DNA of 13,179 nucleotides from the NCBI GenBank assembly GCA_005776735.1, contig SXOM01000222.1, forward strand, positions 1 through 13,179. The letters are read 5' to 3'. Positions 6,856 through 12,885 of the stretch are shown here, in pieces. Numbering within the stretch: the stretch's first letter is position 1; each line of letters begins with the position of its first letter. Under the pieces are notes generated by a model, which had not been told where the DNA came from, did no database searches, and was given only the letters and a program-made list of their open reading frames with translations. Position numbers and translations under genes: made by a program. Origin of the DNA: Pseudomonadota bacterium. GTDB taxonomy: Bacteria; Myxococcota_A; UBA796; SXON01.

Positions 6856-7812
6856 ATGGGAATCCTCGTCTACTGCGAATTCGAAAACGGCCGTCCCCGC
6901 AAGACCGCCGCGGAGCTCCTCCAGAAGGCCGTCGCTCTCGGCGCCGGCCCGGTGTCCGCGTTGGTGATCGGCGATGGCGACACCTCCAGCCTCGGCGCCA
7001 ACGGCGCGGCCACCGTGTACCAGGTCAGCTCGCCGGTCCTCGGCAGCTACTCCACCGGCGCGTGGGTCAAGGCCCTCGCCGCGGGGGTGAAGGCCTCGGG
7101 CGCCACCACCGTGCTCGCCGCGGCCAGCTCGGTCGGCCGTGATGCCTTCCCGCGCCTGAGCGCCCGCCTGGGCGCGGGTCTCGGGGTCGAGGTCACCGAC
7201 CTGCGCAACGACGGCGGCAAGGTCGTCGGTCGTCGCCCGGTGTACGGCGGCAAGGCCCTGGTCGACGTCGTGATCAACAGCGCCGTCGGCTTGTTCACCG
7301 TCCGTCCCAACAGCTTCCCCGTCGGGGCCGCCAACGGCGGCGCCGCCGCGGTGGTCGCGGTCGACGCCGGCCTGTCCGACGCCGACGTGGACGTGAAGGT
7401 GGTGGAGACGCTGGCGCCTGCCTCCAAGTCGGTCGACCTGACCGAGGCGGATCGCATCGTTGCCGGCGGCCGGTCGCTCAAGAGCAAGGAGCAGTTCGAC
7501 GCCGTCCTGCGTCCGCTCGCCGCCGTGGCGAAGGCCACCGTCGGCGCCAGCCGGGCCGCGGTCGACGCGGGCTACGCCGGGCACAGCGAGCAGGTCGGTC
7601 AGACGGGCCAGGTGGTCAACCCCACGCTGTACATCGCGCTCGGCATCTCGGGCGCCATCCAGCACCTCGCCGGCATGCGCACCTCGCGCGTGATCGTCGC
7701 GGTGAACAAGGACGCCGAAGCGCCGATCTTCCAGTACGCCACCTACGGCATCGTGGGCGACCTCTTCGAGGTGGCGCCGCTTCTGCAGAAGGAGCTCGAG
7801 AAGCTCGGGTAG
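6856..7812 (+). CDS. etfA: Electron transfer flavoprotein alpha subunit
   Basis: A 318-residue ETF alpha subunit, partner of EtfB and carrier of the electron-transferring FAD. The N-terminal half is the ETF alpha/beta fold (MGILVYCEFENGRPRKTAAE). The C-terminal FAD domain has the expected residues: GASRAAVDAGY at 230-240, QVGQTGQVVNPTLYIA at 246-261, GISGAIQHLAGM at 263-274, and VNKDAEAPIFQYATYGIVGD at 283-302. Two in-frame ATGs exist at 6850 and 6856. The second is chosen because the AGGGGG motif (6842-6847) lies 8 bases before it but only 2 before the first, and because MGILVY matches the family start. It sits 12 bp after etfB, so it is co-transcribed with tetR and etfB. A GC-rich palindrome follows its stop. 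Confidence 0.95.
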   Translation: MGILVYCEFENGRPRKTAAELLQKAVALGAGPVSALVIGDGDTSSLGANGAATVYQVSSPVLGSYSTGAWVKALAAGVKASGATTVLAAASSVGRDAFPRLSARLGAGLGVEVTDLRNDGGKVVGRRPVYGGKALVDVVINSAVGLFTVRPNSFPVGAANGGAAAVVAVDAGLSDADVDVKVVETLAPASKSVDLTEADRIVAGGRSLKSKEQFDAVLRPLAAVAKATVGASRAAVDAGYAGHSEQVGQTGQVVNPTLYIALGISGAIQHLAGMRTSRVIVAVNKDAEAPIFQYATYGIVGDLFEVAPLLQKELEKLG

Positions 7813-7821
7813 TGCCTGCGC

Positions 7822-7845
7822 GCGCCCGGGCCGCGGCCCGGGCGC
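7822..7845. terminator. GC-rich palindrome after etfA, possible terminator
   Basis: A perfect 24-bp palindrome centred between 7833 and 7834, starting ten bases after the etfA stop codon and containing two CCCGGG sites. As RNA it would form a very stable hairpin. No T-run follows, so it is not a classical intrinsic terminator; it may act with Rho or protect the 3' end of the etf message. Confidence 0.5.
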
Positions 7846-7870
7846 CCGCGGTGCGTCGAGGGCGGGAAGC

Positions 7871-7886
7871 GCAACCATTTGGTTGC
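7871..7886. promoter_or_regulatory. Operator-like palindrome upstream of arsR-type gene
   Basis: GCAACCA-TT-TGGTTGC: perfect 7-bp arms around a 2-bp centre. It abuts a possible -10 (GCATAT/CATATC, 7885-7891) and lies 30 bp before the start of the ArsR-family gene. Symmetric AT-cored sites of this size are typical of ArsR-family dimers. I infer autoregulation of the regulator and the SRPBCC gene behind it. No convincing -35 is seen. Confidence 0.6.
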
Positions 7887-7916
7887 ATATCGCGCGTGGG
7901 CGGCGTAGGGGGTGGC

Positions 7917-8264
7917 ATGGCGTCCACCTCCTGCCGCCGGCCTTCGCCGGTCTTCGCCGCGCTGGGCGATCCTACGCGGGTCGCGCTGCTCGAACGGTTG
8001 CGCGCCCCCGGCGGGCGCAACCTGTCGGCGCTCGCGGTCGGCACGGGGATGAGCCGCCAGGCGGTGAGCAAACACCTCGGTGTGCTCACCCACGCCGGCC
8101 TCGTCCGCGCGTCCAGCCGCGGGCGCGACACCGTCTACGAGCTCGATGCCGCCCCGCTCGCCGAGGCGGCGGCCTGGCTCGACGAGTTCCGTGCGTTGTG
8201 GGACGCGCGCCTCGATCGGCTCGACACGTTCCTACACCAACTGGCCCCTGAGGAGACCCCATGA
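7917..8264 (+). CDS. ArsR-family winged-helix regulator (SRPBCC-linked type)
   Basis: A 115-residue ArsR/SmtB-fold transcriptional regulator. FAALGDPTRVALLERLRAPG at residues 13-32 is the family hallmark, MSRQAVSKHLGVLTHAGLV at 45-63 is the recognition helix region, and RGRDTVYELD is the wing. The metal-binding ELCVCDL box of true ArsR/SmtB sensors is absent and the only Cys is at residue 6, so a metal sensor is unlikely; it fits the SdpR-like group found beside SRPBCC genes. The ATG at 7917 is preferred over upstream in-frame starts because AGGGGGTGG precedes it and the operator-like palindrome lies upstream. Its TGA overlaps the ATG of the next gene (ATGA), so the pair is translationally coupled. 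The inducer is unknown. Confidence 0.88.
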   Translation: MASTSCRRPSPVFAALGDPTRVALLERLRAPGGRNLSALAVGTGMSRQAVSKHLGVLTHAGLVRASSRGRDTVYELDAAPLAEAAAWLDEFRALWDARLDRLDTFLHQLAPEETP

Positions 8265-9196
8265 ACGACCGCACCCTGCAGACCGTCCGCACCTACGCCG
8301 CGTCGCCCGACCTCGTCTGGGAGGCGTGGTCACGCAGCGATCACCTCGACGTGTGGTGGGGTCCCGACGGCTTCGTCACGCGCACCGCGTCGATGGACTT
8401 CCGGGTCGGCGGCGCCTGGGTGTTCACGATGGAGCACGCCGAGCACGGCACGTTCCCGAACCGGATCCGCTACCGCGAGCTCGTGCCCGGGCAGCGCATG
8501 GTGTACGACCACGACGCGGGCGAAGGGGCCGAGGCCGATGGCTTTTGCACCACCGTCACCTTCGAGCGCGAGGGCGCCGGCACCCGGGTCACGCTCACGG
8601 CGGTGCTCCCGACGGCCGAGGCGTACGCGGCGGCTTTGGCGCACGGGGCCGCGGAGGGCGGCCGGCAGACGCTCGGCAAGCTCGACGTGGCGTTGACGGC
8701 GGCCGCGGCAACCGAGCTGGTGCTCGAGCGCACGCTCGCGGCGCCGCTGGCGCGCGTCTGGGCCGCGTGGACGGAGCCCGTGCAGCTCGGGAAGTGGTGG
8801 GGGCCCAAGGGTTTTGCCATCGAGGTCGCCACGTTCGAGCTGCGCCCCGGCGGCCTGTTCGTGTACTCGATGACGCCGCCGGGCAGCTCCACGCCGTGGT
8901 GGGGCCGCTTCCACTACCGCGAGGTGGTCCCGATGGAGCGAATCGTGTGGATCAACTCGTTCTCCGACGCCGAGGGCGGCGTGTCGCGCCACCCGATGGC
9001 GCCCGAGTTCCCGGCCGAGGTGCACAACACGCTCACCCTGCGCGCCGACGGCGAGCGTACGCTCTTGACGCTGCGCGGCCGCCCGATCCGCGCCTCCGCC
9101 GAGGAGCAGGCGCTGTACCAGCAGTTCCGCGCGAGCATGGAGGGCGGCTTCGCGGGCACCTTCGCCCAGCTCGAGGCGCTGCTCGCCGAGGGGTGA
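8261..9196 (+). CDS. Tandem AHSA1/SRPBCC-domain protein
   Basis: A 311-residue protein made of two AHSA1-type SRPBCC (START-like) domains, each able to form a hydrophobic ligand cavity. Domain 1 spans about residues 5-147 (YAASPDLVWEAW, HLDVWWGPDGF, FRVGGAWVFTM). Domain 2 spans about 152-309 (LAAPLARVWAAW, QLGKWWGPKGF, LRPGGLFVYSM). The WWGP motif occurs in both (32-35 and 179-182). Single-domain relatives are about 150 residues, so this is an internal duplication or fusion. The start has GAGGAG at 8250-8255 and overlaps the ArsR-type gene's stop codon. AHSA1 members range from Hsp90 co-chaperones to lipid-like ligand binders; linkage to an ArsR-type regulator is a common arrangement with no general assigned function. 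No signal peptide, so cytoplasmic. Confidence 0.9.
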   Translation: MNDRTLQTVRTYAASPDLVWEAWSRSDHLDVWWGPDGFVTRTASMDFRVGGAWVFTMEHAEHGTFPNRIRYRELVPGQRMVYDHDAGEGAEADGFCTTVTFEREGAGTRVTLTAVLPTAEAYAAALAHGAAEGGRQTLGKLDVALTAAAATELVLERTLAAPLARVWAAWTEPVQLGKWWGPKGFAIEVATFELRPGGLFVYSMTPPGSSTPWWGRFHYREVVPMERIVWINSFSDAEGGVSRHPMAPEFPAEVHNTLTLRADGERTLLTLRGRPIRASAEEQALYQQFRASMEGGFAGTFAQLEALLAEG

Positions 9197-9197
9197 T

Positions 9198-9246
9198 GCG
9201 GTGGCCGGCAGGACCGACCGAGGTCGGGACGGTCGCGGGCCACCGC
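9198..9246. terminator. Cruciform-like bidirectional terminator candidate
   Basis: It lies between the converging SRPBCC gene (stop at 9196) and the minus-strand exported-protein gene (stop at 9263). Outer arms GCGGTGGCC (9198-9206) and GGCCACCGC (9238-9246) are perfectly complementary over 9 bp. Nested inside is a second hairpin, CCGACC (9214-9219) with GGTCGG (9222-9227). There is no T-run on either strand, but position and symmetry suit termination from both sides. Confidence 0.6.
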
Positions 9247-9262
9247 CCAACCGGCGTTCGCC

Positions 9263-10573
9263 TCACTCGTCCTCGGACTCTCCCATGCGCTCGAGCCAGA
9301 CCCGGAGGCCGCCGAGCAGGCTCAGGCGCTCCTCGGAGGTCAGCGCCAGCGCCAGCTCGCCGCTGACCACGCCGCCGTGCACCCCCACCGCGAGGCTGAT
9401 CGCTTCGCCGAGGCGCCGCGGTTCGCCCACGGCGTCGGGCGCGAGGTGCGACGCCACCACCAGCGGAAAACGTCCGGCCTGGTCGGCGAAGCTGCCTGCC
9501 GCCCATGCTTCGCCTTCGTTGCGCTCCATGTCGGCGAGCGCGGCCTGGCCCGTCGAGAGGTACAACGCTCCCGGGGTGCCCGCCAGCCAGATCCAGTCGC
9601 CGTCTTCGAGCCCGGCGCGGAAGTGGGTCGCGTCCAGCACCTCGATCGGGAACTTCATGCCCCGGAGCACACGAATGGCCCGCCGGGCGACGGCGGCGGC
9701 CGGGAGCACCGCCCCGCGGACAGGCGCCAACGGCAGGACCGCGGCCGCCTGCATCTCCCCTGGGGTTTCGCCGACGATGGCGAGCAGCGCGCCAGTGGTG
9801 AGCGGCAGGGTGCGTTGGAGCGCCCTGGCCCGCGCGAGCTCGGCACCGCGCAGGAACAGCCGGAAGTCGATGCGGTCGAAGGCCACGCCCACCGACGCCA
9901 CCGCCGTCGGCCGCAGGCGGGTGCGCAGGGTCCGCGCCGGCCGCGGGTCCAGCGGGATGATGCTCGCGAGCTCGGCGGGCGCCCCGGTGACCGCGAACCG
10001 GATCGGGTCGTCGGAGCCGAGCGGGAAGTGCACGCCGTAGTCGCCGGTCAGCCGCACGTCGTCGCCTTCGGGGAGCCGCCCGAGCAGCAGGCAACCCTCG
10101 TCGCCGGGGAGGGCCGCGAGCAGCGGCGCGGGTGCACCCCGCAGGGCCGCTTCCGGCGCGTCGGCGCCGAGGTTGATGTGGGCCCATCCGTCGATGACGC
10201 CCACGCGGTAGGCCTCTTCGCGGCGACGCACCACCCAGCCGGTGGCCGTGAACTCGGCGGCGGCCTCGGGGTCGTCGTCGGCCATCGCGCGCGCGACGCC
10301 CTCGGCCCCGAGCGTGGAGGGGAACGCCATCTCCACCCGCGCCTGATCCAGGTCCAACGCCGCAACGACCGGAACGCCGGTGGCGAAGACGGGCGCCCAC
10401 CGCTCCCGATCGGCGGCGCCACCGAAGAGGGGCCCGAGGCGAGCGAGCTCGATCCACGCCCGCTCGCCGTCGGCGCAGCTCACCACCATGCCGCTGGGGC
10501 TCCGGGCGACATGACGGAGGTTCTCGGCCAGGGGGCCCGCGAGCGCGGCGGCCAGGAGCAGGGTCCACATCAT
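9263..10573 (-). CDS. Exported hypothetical protein, ~436 aa
   Basis: I do not recognise the family. The N terminus MMWTLLLAAALAGPLAEN is a short signal peptide without an obvious lipobox, so a periplasmic or secreted protein is expected. Adjacent ATGs at 10582, 10573 and 10570 are all possible starts; 10573 was chosen because it begins right at the hydrophobic segment. No Shine-Dalgarno is seen for any. The mature region contains repeated short strand-like units (GVPVVAALDLDQARVEMAFP, GVIDGWAHINLG, GAVLPAAAV, GALYLSTG) in a long beta-rich pattern and few Cys, somewhat like DUF3352-type exported proteins, but this is only an impression. It is transcribed alone, divergently from the SRAP gene, with about 35 bp between starts, and faces the ArsR/SRPBCC operon. 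Confidence 0.75.
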   Translation of the reverse strand: MMWTLLLAAALAGPLAENLRHVARSPSGMVVSCADGERAWIELARLGPLFGGAADRERWAPVFATGVPVVAALDLDQARVEMAFPSTLGAEGVARAMADDDPEAAAEFTATGWVVRRREEAYRVGVIDGWAHINLGADAPEAALRGAPAPLLAALPGDEGCLLLGRLPEGDDVRLTGDYGVHFPLGSDDPIRFAVTGAPAELASIIPLDPRPARTLRTRLRPTAVASVGVAFDRIDFRLFLRGAELARARALQRTLPLTTGALLAIVGETPGEMQAAAVLPLAPVRGAVLPAAAVARRAIRVLRGMKFPIEVLDATHFRAGLEDGDWIWLAGTPGALYLSTGQAALADMERNEGEAWAAGSFADQAGRFPLVVASHLAPDAVGEPRRLGEAISLAVGVHGGVVSGELALALTSEERLSLLGGLRVWLERMGESEDE

Positions 10574-10595
10574 GTGCAGCATAGCCGCGGTCCGC

Positions 10596-10601
10596 TACGC
10601 T
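10596..10601 (+). promoter_or_regulatory. TANNNT -10 box six bases before the SRAP start
   Basis: TACGCT ends exactly six bases before the ATG at 10608, and no Shine-Dalgarno intervenes. The placement would put the transcription start at or next to the A of ATG, suggesting a leaderless message. No strong -35 is visible. Confidence 0.4.
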
Positions 10602-10607
10602 CGCGGA

Positions 10608-11258
10608 ATGTGCGGCCGCTTCGCCCTCCACCACCCCAACGACGAGATCCACGAACGATTCTCGGTGGAGCGGCCGCTCTTCCTGAGCGAGCCGCGCTAC
10701 AACATCGCGCCCACCCAGACGATCGGGGTGGTGACGCCCGCGCGGGAGCGGGTGGGGATGCGATGGGGGCTCGTCCCGCGGTGGTCCAAGGACGGCAAGC
10801 CCTTCCTCAACGCCCGCGGTGAGACACTGGCGGAGAAGCCGAGCTTTCGCACGGCCCTGCAGAAACGCCGCGTGCTGGTCCCGATGAGCGGCTTCTACGA
10901 GTGGCGCACCGACGGCAAGCTGAAGGTGCCGCTGCACATCCGGCTGCGCGGCGGGGCGCTCTACGCGGCGGCGGGCATCTGGGAGCCGCCGGCGACCCCC
11001 GACGGCCTGCCCACGGTCGCGCTGATCACCGTGGCGGCCAACGCGCTCATCGCGACGTTCCACGACCGCATGCCGGCGATCCTGGTGCCCACCGAGGAGG
11101 CGGCGTGGCTCGACGAGCACCACCCGAGCCCCGCGTCGCTCTTGCGCACCTACGCCGCCGACGAGATGGAGATGTGGACGGTCTCGTCGCGAGTGAACGG
11201 CGTGAAGGACGACGACCCCGGCCTGGTAGAACCGGAGCGGCGCGGGTTGTTCGGGTAG
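10608..11258 (+). CDS. SRAP-family abasic-site protein (YedK/HMCES-like)
   Basis: A 216-residue SOS-response-associated peptidase (SRAP) protein. Family members form a covalent thiazolidine link with abasic sites in single-stranded DNA through Cys2, shielding them. Here MCGRF places Cys2 correctly after Met removal; the in-frame upstream ATG at 10572 would bury this Cys and is rejected. Other signature pieces are RYNIAPTQ (30-37), MRWGLVPRWSKD (51-62), LNARGETLAEKPSFR with Asn68, RRVLVPMSGFYEW with catalytic Glu98, and TVAANALIATFHDRMPAIL with His152. All key residues seem intact. It is followed 15 bp later by a lipoprotein gene with no obvious functional link. No LexA-type box was noticed upstream. 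It probably has a leaderless start. Confidence 0.93.
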   Translation: MCGRFALHHPNDEIHERFSVERPLFLSEPRYNIAPTQTIGVVTPARERVGMRWGLVPRWSKDGKPFLNARGETLAEKPSFRTALQKRRVLVPMSGFYEWRTDGKLKVPLHIRLRGGALYAAAGIWEPPATPDGLPTVALITVAANALIATFHDRMPAILVPTEEAAWLDEHHPSPASLLRTYAADEMEMWTVSSRVNGVKDDDPGLVEPERRGLFG

Positions 11259-11261
11259 CGT

Positions 11262-11267
11262 TACCCT
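11262..11267 (+). promoter_or_regulatory. TANNNT box six bases before the lipoprotein start
   Basis: TACCCT sits exactly six bases before the ATG at 11274, the same geometry as at the SRAP gene. It forms the 3' arm of a small hairpin, GGGTA (11253-11257) with TACCC (11262-11266), overlapping the SRAP stop codon. No Shine-Dalgarno and no clear -35 are present. Confidence 0.3.
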
Positions 11268-11273
11268 GGGCCG

Positions 11274-11990
11274 ATGGTGTTCCTGCTCTCTGCGTGTGTC
11301 GGGTCGGTGGAGGTCACCGGGTTGCCGACCGGGTTCGGCGCGCCGCTGTCGGCCTGGCACGTCGGCGATCATGTTCGCGAACGCACCTGGTGGGTGACTC
11401 CGGGTTCGGCGGACCTCTGGGAGGAGACGACGAGCGCTCCTTGGGCGTCGGTCTGGGTGACCGACTTCGCCGGTGGCTGTGCGGCGCACAAGGCGTGGGC
11501 GTCCGGATGGGAGGCCAACAGCCTCGCGTTCGAGGCCGCGCAGGAAGCTGCGCCGCAGGACGTGTGTTCCAACCTGGAGGCGTTCTACGACGCCCAACGA
11601 ACGCTCGCGGTCGAGGTGTGGCCGCCGACCTGGCACGTCGTCGAGGTCTACGCGTGCGCGGCCACCTTCCCGTGCAGCTTCCGGGTCGGCGACACCCCGT
11701 TGCCGCAAGACGACTCCGAAGACGGGTACGAAGCATTCGCCCTCGCCGGGGAGATTGAGTCGGCCACGCTGATCCCGCCGTGGGACGCCGATGCGTGTGC
11801 GCTGGCCGACGCGGAGCCGACCGGGTTTGCCATCGACGGGCTGCTCGGCGTCGACGCCATCCGCGACGACGGCGGCCTTCCGTACCGGGTCGTCGGCGAC
11901 CTCGTCGACGCCGACGACGGGCACGTGTCGGTCGACGTGGTGGCCGAGGCCTGCGGTCTACCGGACGCGGAGGTGCTCGTCGTCGATTGA
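11274..11990 (+). CDS. Lipoprotein of unknown function, 238 aa
   Basis: Not recognised. MVFLLSAC is an extremely short, uncharged signal peptide ending in a good lipobox (LSAC), so Cys8 should carry the lipid. The mature protein is acidic and Trp-rich (SAWHVGDHVRERTWWVTPGS, APWASVWVTDF, WPPTWHVVEVYACAATFPC) with about six Cys beyond the anchor, suggesting disulfide bonds outside the cytoplasm. No repeats or catalytic motif were seen. The ATG directly follows a TACCCT box by six bases with no ribosome binding site. Its 3' end overlaps the decayed tail of an istB remnant on the opposite strand (the shared bases are 11958-11990), so the original downstream neighbour has probably been displaced. 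Confidence 0.75.
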   Translation: MVFLLSACVGSVEVTGLPTGFGAPLSAWHVGDHVRERTWWVTPGSADLWEETTSAPWASVWVTDFAGGCAAHKAWASGWEANSLAFEAAQEAAPQDVCSNLEAFYDAQRTLAVEVWPPTWHVVEVYACAATFPCSFRVGDTPLPQDDSEDGYEAFALAGEIESATLIPPWDADACALADAEPTGFAIDGLLGVDAIRDDGGLPYRVVGDLVDADDGHVSVDVVAEACGLPDAEVLVVD

Positions 11991-12221
11991 GGTCGCGTGG
12001 GCGCGGCGCCGCGACCGTCCGCTCGTCGCACCGGAGTGCTTGGTCCGCCAGGATCGCCCACCGAGGACGATGTGCAGGCGATAGCGCTGGTCGACCACGC
12101 CGAAGAGCACGTTGTCGGCGTTCTCGGCGCGCGGGAGGTAGCCGACCTCATCGACGATGAGCACGTCGGGTGTGACCCACGCAGTGTACCTGCCGCCGTG
12201 CCGTTCCAATTTCCTATCCAC
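11958..12221 (-). pseudogene. istB: IS21-type istB remnant, internally deleted
   Basis: A fragment of the IS21-family ATPase helper IstB. LERHGGRYTAWVTPDVLIVD followed by EVGYLP is the Walker B segment, and ENADNVLFGVVDQRYR matches the following 'a-vLF-vv--Ry' helix. Upstream in the same frame, before the formal start, AAKLVV (about 12222-12236) fits the preceding 'aA-LV--l' helix. Directly after Gln-Arg-Tyr-Arg the reading jumps to LHIVLGGRSWRTKH, which resembles the C-terminal end of many IstB proteins ('GRSxRtrH'). The sensor/TTN segment and the lid between them, about 45 residues, are missing. The Walker A N-terminal half is absent, as are the transposase gene istA and terminal repeats. 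The last ~25 residues look like read-through. Non-functional. Confidence 0.7.
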
Positions 12222-12375
12222 TACGAGCTTGGCAGCGACTGAATTGCGAATCGGTCTTGTGCGCGCGGGCGCTGAACCCTCGCAACGAGTCGACGAAGCG
12301 GTAACGGGGCCTACAAATCAACCCCCCCCCCCGTCGCGATAGGGTGCTCACGAGTTCGACACCCGAGGAGGATTC
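11991..12375. other. Gene-poor stretch with IS remnant and C-tract
   Basis: A 385-bp interval without an intact gene. Its left two thirds hold the istB remnant on the minus strand. Bases 12240-12320 hold nothing I recognise and look less GC-biased than the rest of the window. The C-tract follows at 12322. I found no inverted terminal repeats, target-site duplication or tRNA. Confidence 0.5.
12322..12332 (+). repeat. Homopolymer tract of 11 C
   Basis: Eleven consecutive C residues, 43 bp before the start of a secreted-protein gene. Tracts this long are prone to slippage in vivo and to sequencing error. It is followed by GATAGGGT, a weak -10-like sequence, so it could lie in a promoter spacer, but no good -35 supports that. 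Confidence 0.8.
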
Positions 12376-12864
12376 ATGGCAATGTCTCGTCTGTGTTCCG
12401 CGGTCCTTGCCGCGATGGTGCTGACGGTCCTCGCCGCCGGCCCCGCCAATGCGACCATCCCGCGCGTACGGGGCTCCTGGCTGTTCGGTCCCGCACCGGT
12501 CTGGACCGATGGCACGGCCAATCCGTCGTTCCGCCCGCTCAGCGAGCCGATGGAGAGCAAGAGCCTCCTCTCGGTGCGTGTGTCAACAGAAATGAGCGAG
12601 GACTCGGGCAACTGCAAGATGAGACCCGCGTTGCGATACTCCAACGACGGTGTCACATGGGATGCGCCCAAGGAGATCGTGAGCACCTATCGCACGACCG
12701 AGGGCACCGACTGGGGCACCGTGTACATCGACATCACGCAGCTTGCCGGCACCGCGTCACGGGCCTACGTACAGTTCGGTGTCGAGGTTGCGAATGAGGC
12801 AGGCAGCGCCATCAACATCTGCAATGCCACGATCCGAGTCGAACCGAAGGAACCCGTCCGCTAG
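12376..12864 (+). CDS. Small secreted protein, 162 aa
   Basis: Not recognised as a named family. Residues 1-27 are a classical Sec signal peptide (Arg at position 5, hydrophobic LAAMVLTVLAAG core, cleavage after ANA). The mature ~135 residues look all-beta: GSWLFGPAPVWTDG, SLLSVRVST, ALRYSNDGVTWDAPKEI, WGTVYIDITQLAG, ASRAYVQFGVEVAN and a final INICNATIRVE strand, a jelly-roll or carbohydrate-binding-like pattern. Two Cys in the mature part (80 and 149) may form a disulfide. The ATG has a strong Shine-Dalgarno, GAGGAGG (12365-12371), four bases upstream. Codon use is less extreme in GC than in the left part, which together with the neighbouring istB remnant suggests acquired DNA. The next gene follows by 21 bp with its own Shine-Dalgarno. 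Confidence 0.8.
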   Translation: MAMSRLCSAVLAAMVLTVLAAGPANATIPRVRGSWLFGPAPVWTDGTANPSFRPLSEPMESKSLLSVRVSTEMSEDSGNCKMRPALRYSNDGVTWDAPKEIVSTYRTTEGTDWGTVYIDITQLAGTASRAYVQFGVEVANEAGSAINICNATIRVEPKEPVR

Positions 12865-12885
12865 GACGCCTCAGCGGAGGGCGAG

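Noticed and set aside
5590..7878. A 762-codon open frame on the minus strand across tetR-etfBA
   Set aside because: Both ETF genes opposite are unmistakable; this is a shadow frame.
10572..10607. Upstream ATG start for the SRAP gene
   Set aside because: It would remove Cys2 from the N terminus, which the family needs for its chemistry.
9033..11924. A 963-codon open frame on the minus strand
   Set aside because: It runs across the SRAP gene, the exported-protein gene in another frame and the terminator region; composition is Arg/Gly/Ala shadow-like.
12311..12345. Promoter with the C-tract as spacer (CTACAA / TAGGGT)
   Set aside because: Neither hexamer matches well enough and spacing is off; kept only as a possibility.
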